From: Candidatus Omnitrophota bacterium
Lineage (GTDB): Bacteria > Omnitrophota > Gorgyraeia > Zapsychrales > Zapsychraceae
Assembly: GCA_018062515.1 (NCBI GenBank)
Contig: JAGOSC010000021.1
Location: 1-41,793 of the forward strand
DNA: 41,793 nt
Direction: 5' to 3'
The position numbers were made by a program, and so were the translations under genes. Below, piece by piece: positions 9,213 through 18,634 of this stretch. The notes beneath the pieces were generated by a model. That model saw nothing but the letters and a program-made list of their open reading frames with translations, searched no databases and was not told the DNA's origin. The first letter of the stretch is position 1, and each line of letters opens with the position of its first letter.

Positions 9213-9527
9213 TCAAGTATTAATTTCCGCATCATTAAGTCCAACACACTTCGGTACAATATTTTCTTCAATATATTTTTGAGCCTTTATCATATTTTTT
9301 AATTCTTCTACGGTTAATTCTTTTAACGTTTCATCGGCGATGCATGTACACAAGCTAAGCATCTTCTCTGATTTATCTGTCCCCGTACAGCTGAGCAGAA
9401 AATTCTTTTTAAAAGATTCTTTAAATGTGTTATTGAAGGCTTCTTTAAATTTATCAGAAGAACTGATATAGACTATAAATCCAATAAAAAGCACACAAAT
9501 AAATATAACTATTTTTTTGGTGGGCAT
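9213..9527 (-). CDS. Small membrane-anchored protein of unknown function
   Basis: This 104-residue protein has an N-terminal membrane anchor or signal (KIVIFICVLFIGFIVYISSS), then a soluble helical part with four Cys (LLSCTG, SLCTCIAD, VPKCVG) that could form disulfides outside the inner membrane. A strong GAGGAGG Shine-Dalgarno at about 9534-9540 on the minus strand supports the ATG at 9527. I do not recognise a family with certainty. Confidence 0.65.
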   Translation of the reverse strand: MPTKKIVIFICVLFIGFIVYISSSDKFKEAFNNTFKESFKKNFLLSCTGTDKSEKMLSLCTCIADETLKELTVEELKNMIKAQKYIEENIVPKCVGLNDAEINT

Positions 9528-9631
9528 GCACTACCTCCTCGGAATTGGTGTAGCTTACCTTCAATCCAAAAATTAATGATTATGGAATAAAGTATTTTTT
9601 TTGCTCTGCGGGTTTTGGTCCCGAACTTACC

Positions 9632-10513
9632 TTATGATGCGACACTATTAATTGGACTAACTACCTCATCCGCGTTTTCCAGTCGATCATAAACATAAGC
9701 TGAGGCAATGCTGCTGATTGAGAATGTAAAAAGCAAACCTACTCCCAAACACAAAAAGCCACCTATATTTAGCAGAATCACCAAAAGGCCAAATATGGCA
9801 AGTCTTCCTCTTGAGCCTTTTGTAATGACGCGGCTGCGTTTTAAAGCAGCAATTGGACCATAACCTTTATCGACAATTAAATACGAATACATTGAAAACA
9901 TGAGCGAGAATATAATTGCTGGAACAACTAAGAGAATCAGTCCTCCAATAATAATCAAACCATAACAAAGGCTGGCCAACACGTACGGAATAAGAAAACG
10001 GACATTGTTGAACAAATCAGTCCATGATGGTTTCGTATCGCGCGAAATCATTAAATGGACCCTTATCAATCCTATCGTGATCAACCAATTTAAAATCCCT
10101 AACCCAAAGGCCAAGATGTAATAAATGATATGTGGAATTGGCAATCGATAACGATGTACATTCAGAACTTTAAAGATTTGAGCACGCTTACTTTCGAGTT
10201 CAGGCGGCAAAATTAAATCTTTTGCTGTCGAGGCGTCTTCCAATTTTTGTTGAGCGTCTCCTGATTTATTAACGTATTCAGCCTCTACTAAATATTGATA
10301 GAATTGTTTTGCCTTGTCGCTATCACCATCGAAAATCCCTTTAAATTCGATGGGTTGAACAGGATATTTTCCAGCAAAATAGCTTAAATTTTGACTTGTT
10401 CCGCCAAAAACTACATAAATAGCCACTAAAACAAAAATCGTTTTCCAATATTTCTTAGTCATTTTCCAACCGTGACTAATTGCTTCTTTTGAACTAAATT
10501 TTGCGTCAGCCAT
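9632..10513 (-). CDS. DUF975/YciC-like polytopic membrane protein
   Basis: This 293-residue protein has one hydrophobic segment near residue 27 (TIFVLVAIYVVFGG), a polar outer loop of about 85 residues, then four or five segments. The stretch VDKGYGPIAALKRSRVITKG follows a membrane pair, as in DUF975 and glycerophosphodiesterase membrane-domain families. The reading frame extends upstream to 10696 but that part overlaps the methyltransferase. ATG 10513 is preferred because AAAGGAG sits directly upstream and it leaves 25 bases to the methyltransferase stop. The role is unknown. Confidence 0.7.
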   Translation of the reverse strand: MADAKFSSKEAISHGWKMTKKYWKTIFVLVAIYVVFGGTSQNLSYFAGKYPVQPIEFKGIFDGDSDKAKQFYQYLVEAEYVNKSGDAQQKLEDASTAKDLILPPELESKRAQIFKVLNVHRYRLPIPHIIYYILAFGLGILNWLITIGLIRVHLMISRDTKPSWTDLFNNVRFLIPYVLASLCYGLIIIGGLILLVVPAIIFSLMFSMYSYLIVDKGYGPIAALKRSRVITKGSRGRLAIFGLLVILLNIGGFLCLGVGLLFTFSISSIASAYVYDRLENADEVVSPINSVAS

Positions 10514-10538
10514 AAAGGCTCCTTTTGGCATGTCTGTC

Positions 10539-11033
10539 TTAAGAATTTTCAAAAATAGCCAATTGGTTAAAGCCACATTGAAATCTTTTATATTTTTTGA
10601 CTTTAAAACCGGTTTGTTGAGCCAAGTCATAAATATCTTGTTTACTCCAATAATATTTATGCTCGTCGATGTTTGCTTTATCCAGGATTCCGACAAACGT
10701 CAGAAATTCCAACACTGGTTTTGCGGCTTTTGTGGGGGTGGTTAAAAAAATTCTTCCGTCGTGGTTTAAGATGGTTTTAAATTTTTTAAAGATCTTATAA
10801 ACATCGTCGATGGGTATATGTTCGATCACCGCTAAACTAATGATGGTGTCGCAATGTACATTTTCCATGACGGAGTGGTCATAATTCACGACGGTATATT
10901 TGCCGGTAACGAATGACTTTATCTCCCCCTCGTTTCCGCCAAAATCAAGGACATCGCCGATTAAATATGGACGGACCATTTTAAAACGATAATTCTGTAA
11001 AAATTTTTCAAAAAAAAGTGAAGTATTAATCAT
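10539..11033 (-). CDS. Short class I SAM-dependent methyltransferase
   Basis: This 164-residue protein has motif I in a reduced form, GDVLDFGGNEGEI (27-39), a motif II-like VVNYDHS, the typical ISLAVIEHIPIDDVYKIF, and RIFLTTPTKA as motif post-III. It is shorter than the 240-residue methyltransferase at 17912-18634, with which it shares the IEH(I/L)P and TTP motifs. Its substrate is unknown, perhaps a sugar or lipid in the envelope pathway suggested by neighbours. It lies 19 bases after the subtilase stop. Confidence 0.75.
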   Translation of the reverse strand: MINTSLFFEKFLQNYRFKMVRPYLIGDVLDFGGNEGEIKSFVTGKYTVVNYDHSVMENVHCDTIISLAVIEHIPIDDVYKIFKKFKTILNHDGRIFLTTPTKAAKPVLEFLTFVGILDKANIDEHKYYWSKQDIYDLAQQTGFKVKKYKRFQCGFNQLAIFENS

Positions 11034-11052
11034 TTTTTAAATTTATTTTTTC

Positions 11053-14000
11053 TTACAATTCAAACGGTAGGGTGGCCATATGTTCCCGCCCGTCTTGATC
11101 AATCGTTCTTAAACGAAAAACCCAATCCTTGCTCCCTCGCATAAATTCTTTTACATCGACGCGCTCGATTAACTGCCATTGTACCGGCTGCGTGAAAGGA
11201 CCGGCCACCTGTTCAAATTTTTCGGGATGATTACCTTTACCAACGTCGAGAAAATATTCTTTTATGTTTCCACGGACGAGACCATAAACATCGATAGAAA
11301 TGATTTCATCATTCAAGTCGCGGTTAATACGTGTGTTGGTGATTAGCAAAGTAATAAATTTATTTGGCACTGCTTTTACGGCTGAGGCGGCATTCAAAAG
11401 TCCGGCGCCGGTTTTACCATCCCATCCTGTGTCGTCCATATCTGTTGCAGTACCTAAAAGAATATCCATTACTTGATCATTAGACAGAGATGGTGTCTTG
11501 GCCCACACCAAAGAAGCGGTTCCCGTCGCCATGGGTGTGGAAAACGATGTCCCATTCTGTTTATAATATCCAAAATCACGAACCGATTGTTTCACATGTT
11601 TATCATCACGGGAACAAAGTGAATAGATTTGTTCACCTGGTGCCAAGAGTCCTAAATTCGGTCCCCAATTGGATACCGTCGAGCGCAGGCCGGTCATATC
11701 AATTTGTCCGACGGCTAAACTATATTTTGATGATGAAGGGCCAAATATTCCGAGATTGTCATTTCCATTTCCCGACGCAAAGATGACCAAGACGCCGTGA
11801 TGATAAGCGCGGCTAACAGCAATTTGCTCTAATCTGGAAAGTCCTCGTCCGCCGAGACTGGCATTTATAATTTTTGCACCGTGATCAACCGCATAATTAA
11901 TCGCCCGGAAAATCGCAAAACTATCAGTGGCGCCTTCTTCATCTGTTACCTTAATCGGCATGATGACCGCTCCGGGATTTATTCCGGCGATTCCAACACC
12001 ATTATTGTATTTCGCTGAAATAATTCCGGTCACAAATGTTCCATGTCCGCGAATATCTTTTAAATCATTATTGTCATTGAAAAAATTCCAACCGTTTACG
12101 TCATCGACGAGACCATTTTGATCATCATCAATATTATTGTTTGCCGTTTCGTTTGGATTGTTCCATATATAGGCCGGTCCGTCGGGATGTGTTGTATCCA
12201 AGCCAGAATCAATCACCGCGACTAACAGATTTTTTTGTTCAGCCTCTCCCGCATTCCAGGCCGAATCTGGATTTTCCCACGGTGTAAATCCGATGCGGTG
12301 CAATCCCCATTGATCTTTGATCTCATCATTTTTATTTTTTTCCGGAAGACTCATTGCGGTACTGCCTATAGTAACACTAGCGGCTTCTTTACTGCTTCCG
12401 AGAATGCCAAACAATTTCTTTTTATTCTCTTTTTCAAACAGATATAACGGATCACTTGGATAAACGGGATCTTCTTCTTGTGCCTTTTTCTTTTTCGATT
12501 TTTTATCTTTGACTGGATTCTCTGGCTGTTTTTTGACGGGAATATTTGTCTTCGCGGGAAGGCCTTCAAATGTTTGATCAGCGATGGATACATCATCGGT
12601 TAAACCGCTTCGGCTTTGGGCCAGTGCTAAACTTTCGACAATAATTTCAGGATTTTCGCGGAGCATATCGCGCGTGATGGTGGCGACGGCTAATCCTTTG
12701 GCATCATAAATTTTTAAAACTTTTTTACGGTCTTGATTTCCGCAGACGAGAATTGGCCCTGAGATCGCCGGATCACCAACTTCATCCGCTAAACGAATTT
12801 GTTCTTCCGTAAGAATTTCTTTTTTACGTAATTCTTTATCTTTTTTACGCTTTTCACTCGTCCCGAGAATATCTTGGCTCGTTGGTAAACTGCTGTTTTG
12901 AGCTTCCTGATCAGCTTGCGTCAGTATATCGTCGAAACATCCGGTGGAGAAATTTTTACTGTCATCAAGATCTTCCCCTAATGAGGTGGAAATTTGTTCG
13001 GCGTTTATTTTTCCCGCGCTGATAATACCCGCCGGACCTGTCCCCGCGTTCAAACTATTGATAAAATCTTGTGGTAAAGCCAGATCGCCTGAAGTACTGA
13101 GAATTTTGTCTGTCGCTTTGTCCACCAAGGCTAAGGCCATTAATGAGGCTTTTTCAAAGACAGATTTATCGGTTTCTCCGAGGACAAAACGTCCTATAGG
13201 TGTCTCGATAATGATAATCACCCAACGGGCCTCTTTAATACAACCAAAACAGGAATGAAGGAAAGCGCGATTTACAGTCTTGCCTTGGGGCACCGGTTTT
13301 CCCGTACGCATATCGATCCAAAGTTCCACACATTGCCGTGGAGGACATTTCCCATCACATTGCTGATTACTAAACCATCCTTGTTCCATGCACCTGTCCG
13401 TATCATCTGTCTCCGGGAAATCATCTCGCTCACAATCATGACATTTTTGTTTTAAAACAGTTCGATTAACACATTTTGTTCCCGTCGGACAATCGGCCGG
13501 ACACGGGCCAAGTAATGCATCTTCTTCCCAGCAGAGATTAGGACTTTTGACACATTGATGGCAAAAAGTACCGTCGATCAATTTTACAGAACAATCATGA
13601 CCTTCCGGACAATCATCGGGGTAACAGCCGCCATTCAGCAGGTCGACGTTTGAACAATCTTTGACACATTCATAACATTCCTCTTTATTAGGAGCTGTTG
13701 ATGTCGGCTGACAAATGCCGGGTGAGGTGCAATCCGCCGTGCACATGGCATGGGATTGTTTCTCGAGGGCTTCGCATCCATCGCGGTCGGGCAATAAGCA
13801 ATCATAACATTGCTCGCCATTTCCGGCTTTGACGGTGGGCAAACATTTTCCGCCGAACGCTTCACAGTTTGTTTTGCACAGAGTTTCTGTACTTTGTCCG
13901 TCCTCTTCACATCCGCCTTTAGGAACGCAGTAATAACATTTCAAATCCTTGTTCCATAATTTCGCCGGAACACAATTTTCTGTTTCTTTGCAAGCGGAAC

Positions 14001-14682
14001 AACTGTCCAAGGCTTGAACGTCGTCGCACGTCACTTTTAATTCTTCATCTTTAGGTCGGCATTCATAACATGTCGTCTGTGTGTGTGGATCGGATCCGAC
14101 CCCGATACTTTGACAAAATTCATTTTCTTTACAGGCTGAACAATCCGCGGCGAGTTCATAATCTTCACATTTTTCTTTATCCAAACATTCGTAACAGGTG
14201 AATTGTTTTCCATCGCCGCCATATTTTGTTGAAACCACCGTCGGTTTACAGGCTTGGCCGTCTTGACATTTTGTACACGCGTCAACTAATTCATAATGTT
14301 TGCACTGCAGCTCTTCCTTACAGTCATAACAAATCCCGGCTTGGGCGGTGGGCATCGAAATACACATTTCACGATGATCGCAGCCATCGCAGTTGTCCAA
14401 TAAATTGTAATGAAGGCATTGGGTTGGATCTTTGGGGCGGCACGCGAAACACTTTTCTCCGTTTGGGGCGACAGCGGTTTGAATACATTCCATTTTGTTT
14501 TCCGCCGTGCAGCCAGTGTCGGGTTGGCAGGTTTCTGCGTTAAATTCGCCGATCGATTCACAATCAGCGGCGGGATCATCGGCAAAGACAGATGCAATAA
14601 AAAAGGCATTGCCCAGGATCAAAATCCCAAACAATGCCCAACAAATAATCCGTAAGGATACGGTTAATTTTTTATTCGTCAT
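11053..14682 (-). CDS. Subtilisin-like (S8) serine protease with ten six-cysteine modules
   Basis: This 1209-residue secreted protease has a signal peptide at residues 1-34 (KLTVSLRIICWALFGILILG). Residues about 39-480 hold ten tandem modules of about 43 residues, each with six Cys in the order C-x(6-10)-C-x(2-5)-C-x(4-7)-C-x(8-25)-C-x2-C, usually ending CYEC or similar. A linker of about 260 residues includes a Lys-rich tract. The S8 domain has Asp825 (VAVIDSGLD), His880 (RGHGTFVTG) and Ser1046 (NGTSFSTPMA). A C-terminal beta-rich tail of about 100 residues follows. An upstream TTG at 14730 is possible, but ATG 14682 starts a proper signal peptide. The gene follows TIGR03790 copy 1, and its 5' end is duplicated at 20157-20242. 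Confidence 0.92.
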   Translation of the reverse strand: MTNKKLTVSLRIICWALFGILILGNAFFIASVFADDPAADCESIGEFNAETCQPDTGCTAENKMECIQTAVAPNGEKCFACRPKDPTQCLHYNLLDNCDGCDHREMCISMPTAQAGICYDCKEELQCKHYELVDACTKCQDGQACKPTVVSTKYGGDGKQFTCYECLDKEKCEDYELAADCSACKENEFCQSIGVGSDPHTQTTCYECRPKDEELKVTCDDVQALDSCSACKETENCVPAKLWNKDLKCYYCVPKGGCEEDGQSTETLCKTNCEAFGGKCLPTVKAGNGEQCYDCLLPDRDGCEALEKQSHAMCTADCTSPGICQPTSTAPNKEECYECVKDCSNVDLLNGGCYPDDCPEGHDCSVKLIDGTFCHQCVKSPNLCWEEDALLGPCPADCPTGTKCVNRTVLKQKCHDCERDDFPETDDTDRCMEQGWFSNQQCDGKCPPRQCVELWIDMRTGKPVPQGKTVNRAFLHSCFGCIKEARWVIIIIETPIGRFVLGETDKSVFEKASLMALALVDKATDKILSTSGDLALPQDFINSLNAGTGPAGIISAGKINAEQISTSLGEDLDDSKNFSTGCFDDILTQADQEAQNSSLPTSQDILGTSEKRKKDKELRKKEILTEEQIRLADEVGDPAISGPILVCGNQDRKKVLKIYDAKGLAVATITRDMLRENPEIIVESLALAQSRSGLTDDVSIADQTFEGLPAKTNIPVKKQPENPVKDKKSKKKKAQEEDPVYPSDPLYLFEKENKKKLFGILGSSKEAASVTIGSTAMSLPEKNKNDEIKDQWGLHRIGFTPWENPDSAWNAGEAEQKNLLVAVIDSGLDTTHPDGPAYIWNNPNETANNNIDDDQNGLVDDVNGWNFFNDNNDLKDIRGHGTFVTGIISAKYNNGVGIAGINPGAVIMPIKVTDEEGATDSFAIFRAINYAVDHGAKIINASLGGRGLSRLEQIAVSRAYHHGVLVIFASGNGNDNLGIFGPSSSKYSLAVGQIDMTGLRSTVSNWGPNLGLLAPGEQIYSLCSRDDKHVKQSVRDFGYYKQNGTSFSTPMATGTASLVWAKTPSLSNDQVMDILLGTATDMDDTGWDGKTGAGLLNAASAVKAVPNKFITLLITNTRINRDLNDEIISIDVYGLVRGNIKEYFLDVGKGNHPEKFEQVAGPFTQPVQWQLIERVDVKEFMRGSKDWVFRLRTIDQDGREHMATLPFEL

Positions 14683-16757
14683 ATGCGTTAATGCGATCAA
14701 ATATTTATTGAATGCATTATTATGCCCCAAATTTTTGAGAAATCAAATGTTTCTTTTAAGTTATCCCTGGCAGTGTTTGGTGCATTAACGCGTTTTTAAA
14801 TGACGACGGTAATATGTTTTTTTAAATTATTTTATTGGTCTCTTCCCGCTGTTTTCAGCCGGAATGATTGACATTTTCGGATCGCCAATTAAGACATCCA
14901 TCCAGGAAAGTGGACTCGCAGATCCCATACCGAAACTTTCCGCAAAATTAAATCCGCGGGTGTAGCGATCCGTCACGATCTGCATTTTCGCCATGGCGCT
15001 GGACATTGGTTCAAAAACGTAGCCTTTGACGCCGGAAACTCCCTCAAGAACTAAATCGGCAATTAAGGATTGTCCGTACGTTGTTCCGGGCGTGAAGCTC
15101 CGGGCTGATTCAGACACAAAAGTCTCGGCAATCGATCCTGATAACCAGTTAAACATGGGAAGCGCTGGGCCAGGAGCCCCGGGATACTGATCATTCGAGC
15201 CCCAGCTGGTGTAAACTAAAACATCATCTCGATTGGTCACGTAAATTGCATCTGTATTTAACTCAACCGGATATCCGTGTGCGCTCATGATGGCGGCCGC
15301 GCTGGCGAGTACAGCATTGAGCCCCCCATTTTCCCAGCCCCAGTACGGGGATTGATCAAATACAACATTTGATTTAGATGGATAAACAGTTGTCAAAGGG
15401 TGTGAGCGATCAATGAGATCTAAAACTCCTTGAACGGTGTAGGCGTCTAACCGAGTGACAAGAAAGAACCCATAGTTTGCTCTCGAAAAGACTTCATTCC
15501 GATTATAGTAAGGATAATAAGGATAAGCAACATTTACCCAGCTTAAAAGTCCAATCCGGTTTGCATGGGGGCCGGCCAAGAGAGCGATCTCCGATTCAAA
15601 AGAAGCCGAAGTCGATAACGAATTAATGTGATTGTCTCTTTCAATGGCAAGTGGAAGACCTTTGGTTGTCACCAAATAATTAAGAACATGGTTGGGATCA
15701 TTGTGCGCTGGAAGAACAGCCGCCAATTGGCTACGAATCGCAGAAAATTGCACCTCATTAATAATTTCTGTCGTGGGCGCGTTCACGTAAAAAACATTCT
15801 GAGTGGGAATATTCCGGTTTTGTATAAAGTATTGAGCAATTTGAATCGATTCGGGACTATTTATATTAACCACAATCCCTACGTCATCATAGTTGATCGT
15901 TTGCGCCTCGAGGGATAACTTAGCGGCTTTGTTTTCATCGGTGATAAGTACTTTTCCTATAAAACCTTCAGGAAGCCGAGTGTAAATGGACCCGCCGCTA
16001 TTTCCCGCGGGTGTTACATACTCATTCAAAGGCTGAGTGCAGGTGGAATCAGAAAATAGAATCCCTTCTGTTTCAGGGTGAACTGTGAAAGTAGCCGTAT
16101 GAGGCGAAATGAGCGCGACCGCGCCTCCGCTTGCATCCACATATCTGAAATCAAATTTTGTGCATAAACCCTGGCGCAGCGTTGCCGCGGGTGTAAGAAA
16201 AATAAGTTCCGTGGGTTCAGTGTATGTGTATTGAATGACGAGTGATTCGCTATAAGAAAAAGGCGTGTTTACTCCCGTGAGATAAATTTTTGCGTAAACC
16301 GGGAGCGGGCTATTGACTACTATGTGGTGATAAAAATGTCCTGCAGGCACAGTAAAGCTGCCGTTGGTGATGGCGCCAGTGCAGGAATTTCCAGCCGTAC
16401 CAAAGTTTGAAAATAGCTGCAGCTGCCCGGATGAGCTGGTAATATTAAACGTTAACGCGGTTTCTGGCGGAACCATTACTCCGTTTTCATTGAGAAACCT
16501 CATTGTATATTGCTGGCAAGAGTAAATGGGGCCGGATTGTTGCATAGGAGTGATAACGATTCTTCTAATCTCAGCATGGGATTTCTGGGGAAAAAACATG
16601 GCCGGTAGAAACGTTAGGCATAGAAAAATGGCCAGTTTTTGAGCAAGAGTTTTATATTTAAACCCTGCCGCCTTATGTTGCTGTTTTTTAGAACGCGGGC
16701 ACATGCATCAAGTATATACTTTAGTCCGCTGCTTTGCTAATTATAGAGGGGAATGGG
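14598..16757. repeat. Segmental duplication, copy 1 (~2.16 kb)
   Basis: This block contains the first ~85 bases of the subtilase gene, the 144-base spacer, all of the TIGR03790 gene at 14827-16704 and about 50 bases upstream. The corresponding block is 20158-22298 in the same orientation. Similarity stops abruptly at both ends: near GGCATTGCCCAGG on the left and after the ATATACTTTA...GAATGGG stretch on the right. Confidence 0.85.
14827..16704 (-). CDS. TIGR03790 family secreted protein, paralog 1
   Basis: This 625-residue protein has a long signal peptide with a basic n-region and probable cleavage after SHA (about 44). Residues about 45-265 form two beta-rich repeats of ~110 residues, each with a Cys pair (SCQQY...NSCTG and GLCTKFDF...DSTCTQ). 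From about 272 the TIGR03790 core begins with VGIVVNINSPESIQIAQYF, then NRNIPTQNVFYV, LVTTKGLPLAI, and ends with GVSGVKGYVFEPM and LIGDPKMSI. The family is conserved in several phyla but has no established activity. It lies 144 bases upstream of the subtilase in the same direction and has a close paralog at 20388-22244. Confidence 0.8.
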   Translation of the reverse strand: MCPRSKKQQHKAAGFKYKTLAQKLAIFLCLTFLPAMFFPQKSHAEIRRIVITPMQQSGPIYSCQQYTMRFLNENGVMVPPETALTFNITSSSGQLQLFSNFGTAGNSCTGAITNGSFTVPAGHFYHHIVVNSPLPVYAKIYLTGVNTPFSYSESLVIQYTYTEPTELIFLTPAATLRQGLCTKFDFRYVDASGGAVALISPHTATFTVHPETEGILFSDSTCTQPLNEYVTPAGNSGGSIYTRLPEGFIGKVLITDENKAAKLSLEAQTINYDDVGIVVNINSPESIQIAQYFIQNRNIPTQNVFYVNAPTTEIINEVQFSAIRSQLAAVLPAHNDPNHVLNYLVTTKGLPLAIERDNHINSLSTSASFESEIALLAGPHANRIGLLSWVNVAYPYYPYYNRNEVFSRANYGFFLVTRLDAYTVQGVLDLIDRSHPLTTVYPSKSNVVFDQSPYWGWENGGLNAVLASAAAIMSAHGYPVELNTDAIYVTNRDDVLVYTSWGSNDQYPGAPGPALPMFNWLSGSIAETFVSESARSFTPGTTYGQSLIADLVLEGVSGVKGYVFEPMSSAMAKMQIVTDRYTRGFNFAESFGMGSASPLSWMDVLIGDPKMSIIPAENSGKRPIK

Positions 16758-16811
16758 TTATTATTGTCCTTCTTACAATTCGACGAATTCCGAGGAAGTC
16801 CATCGTGATTG

Positions 16812-17915
16812 TTATTTGGTCCGATCAGCCGCTCGATTATCCCACGTGTATGTTTTAGTGATCGCATAATTCCATACCGATCCAACGACGGCGCCCAGAA
16901 GACCGGATCCCCACCAATCGACTCCTCGACTATACAGGAAAGATGCAATACGTATATTAACAAACGCGCCAATGCTGCAAGCTAAATAAAAAGACAATAA
17001 TCCCCAAATAAGACGATCTCCCCTTAATTTCCTATCTCGATATGTAAACATATTGTTAATCATAAAATTAACAGTCATGGCAATAATCGTCGCTGCAACT
17101 TGTGCATACATAAAAGAAAGATCAAGGATTTTGAAAGCTACACCTAAAGTTAATATGTGTAAAACAGCACCACAAGCTCCCACCATGACAAATAAGATAA
17201 ATTTTACAGGGATAATTTTTCCAATTAATTTATCGACGATTAAAAGTAAATATTCCCATAAAACGATTGTACTTAATTTGCTTTCACCCGTTAGGCGCGT
17301 TCGAAATTTAAAAGGAATTTCTTTAAAACGTACGGGATCAGGCGACGAGGCAAATAAATCTAAAAGAATTTTAAATCCCTTTCCGGTTAAGCGACGAACG
17401 GTTTTATTAAAAAAATTCCGTGTGATCATAAAGAAACCGCTCATAGGATCCTTTAATTCCGCATGGGTCACTAAATGCCCAATCGAAGTCGCAAATCGGC
17501 TCATCACCAGTCTTTCTTTCGAAAAATCACCTGTTTCCCCATCTTTAACATATCGACTTCCCACAACAACATCTAATTCTTCCTTCTTTAATATGTCCAA
17601 CATCTGTATCAATTTTGTTTCATCATGTTGTAAATCAGCATCCATGACGGCTAAATAGGGCGCGGCCGTGACTAACATGCCTTCTATGCAGGCGGATGCT
17701 AATCCTCGTCGACCAATTCTTTGAATACATTTGACTCGACTATCTTTTTTTGAAATTTCACGAACGGTATCCGCCGTCCCATCTTTAGAATCATCGTCGA
17801 CGTAAATAACTTCCCAATTAATTCCATACAATGCTGAATTTAATTTTTCCAATAGCGGTTGAATATTGTTTTTCTCATTAAAGGTGGGAATGATAATGGC
17901 TAATTCAGGATTCAC
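16812..17915 (-). CDS. GT2 glycosyltransferase fused to GtrA-like membrane domain
   Basis: This is a 367-residue protein. Residues 1-235 are a DPM1-type GT2 domain with IIIPTFNEKNN, VDDDSKDGTAD (DDD 40-42), MDADLQHDE (DAD 92-94) and KDPMSGFFM. Residues about 238-357 are a GtrA domain with four membrane segments and the closing NYAITKTYTW. Such fusions make polyprenyl-phosphate-linked sugars and help flip or present them across the inner membrane. Start choice: GTG 17915 overlaps the preceding TGA as GTGA, which indicates translational coupling; an ATG at 17954 would add 13 residues and a 43-base overlap. It is the last gene of a three-gene cassette. Confidence 0.88.
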   Translation of the reverse strand: MNPELAIIIPTFNEKNNIQPLLEKLNSALYGINWEVIYVDDDSKDGTADTVREISKKDSRVKCIQRIGRRGLASACIEGMLVTAAPYLAVMDADLQHDETKLIQMLDILKKEELDVVVGSRYVKDGETGDFSKERLVMSRFATSIGHLVTHAELKDPMSGFFMITRNFFNKTVRRLTGKGFKILLDLFASSPDPVRFKEIPFKFRTRLTGESKLSTIVLWEYLLLIVDKLIGKIIPVKFILFVMVGACGAVLHILTLGVAFKILDLSFMYAQVAATIIAMTVNFMINNMFTYRDRKLRGDRLIWGLLSFYLACSIGAFVNIRIASFLYSRGVDWWGSGLLGAVVGSVWNYAITKTYTWDNRAADRTK

Positions 17916-18634
17916 GATTTCTTTGCTTCTCCAAATAATAATGAGCCAAACCATGATGCAATGAATGGTTTTTCTAGATCGTAAACAAAATCAGAAAAAT
18001 TCCAATGAATAAAAGCCGCAAATGCCGACAAAAATTGAAACGATTGAACATGTTCGTTTTGGAAACCAGAATCTTTTAATAAGTTTCTTAAGATGGGTTT
18101 TTTGTAAAAGGTAATGTGCTGATCTTGATAGGAAAGTTCCGAAAATTTGTTAACAAAAAACTCTAAGATGGGCCAAAAACTCGCATAATTGGGGGTTGTG
18201 ATCAACACTCGTCCGCCCGGCTTTAAAACACGTTTCACCTCAGTCAGTAATGTTAAGGTATCTTCATAGGGTAAATGTTCAATCAATTCGACCATTGTCA
18301 CGAGATCGAATGAATGATCCGCAAACGGAAATGGCTGACCGGCTTGAATATGAACAAATGTATGCAAAGGTGTTTCATAATGTTCCCGTGCATATATAAT
18401 TTGTTCCTGGGCTATATCGACACCCACCGATTTTTTTCCAGAGTCCAATAATCCCACAAACGTGCCGGGACCACATCCCACATCTAAATGATCATTATAG
18501 TCGCCCATCTTTTCTTTAAGAAACCGAAATTTAACATGATGCCATTTGCTTTGTGGTCCTTGTTTCTTATGAAAAACCCGATCATAATATCCGGCATCGA
18601 TACTGCCATAATCAAATTTGTCTTTTACACTCAT
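17912..18634 (-). CDS. Class I SAM-dependent methyltransferase
   Basis: This 240-residue enzyme has motif I HLDVGCGPGTFVGLL (49-63), acidic motif II GVDIAQEQI, a QPFPFADHSFDLVTMVE segment, IEHLPYEDT and RVLKPGGRVLITTPNY. This is the methyltransf_11/25 type. The region after residue 150 (FWPILEFFVNKFSELSYQDQ) resembles the one at 10539-11033. The start codon overlaps the upstream stop in TAATG, and the downstream GT2-GtrA start overlaps its stop in GTGA, so all three proteins are probably made together. An envelope sugar or lipid-linked intermediate is a likely substrate, by context only. Confidence 0.85.
   Translation of the reverse strand: MSVKDKFDYGSIDAGYYDRVFHKKQGPQSKWHHVKFRFLKEKMGDYNDHLDVGCGPGTFVGLLDSGKKSVGVDIAQEQIIYAREHYETPLHTFVHIQAGQPFPFADHSFDLVTMVELIEHLPYEDTLTLLTEVKRVLKPGGRVLITTPNYASFWPILEFFVNKFSELSYQDQHITFYKKPILRNLLKDSGFQNEHVQSFQFLSAFAAFIHWNFSDFVYDLEKPFIASWFGSLLFGEAKKS

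Noticed and set aside
10514..10696. N-terminal extension of the DUF975-like protein
   Set aside because: It overlaps the methyltransferase frame, and a good AAAGGAG lies before ATG 10513.
13230..14570. Cys-module repeats as a possible CRISPR or DNA-level array
   Set aside because: The repetition is at protein level with variable spacing; DNA repeats are not identical and the frame is open throughout.
14226..14788. Plus-strand frames opposite the Cys-rich modules
   Set aside because: They arise from the repeated Cys codons read in antisense; no RBS or plausible protein.
16721..16972. 83-codon minus-strand frame before TIGR03790 copy 1
   Set aside because: It overlaps the 3' end of the GT2-GtrA gene in another frame and has no family features.
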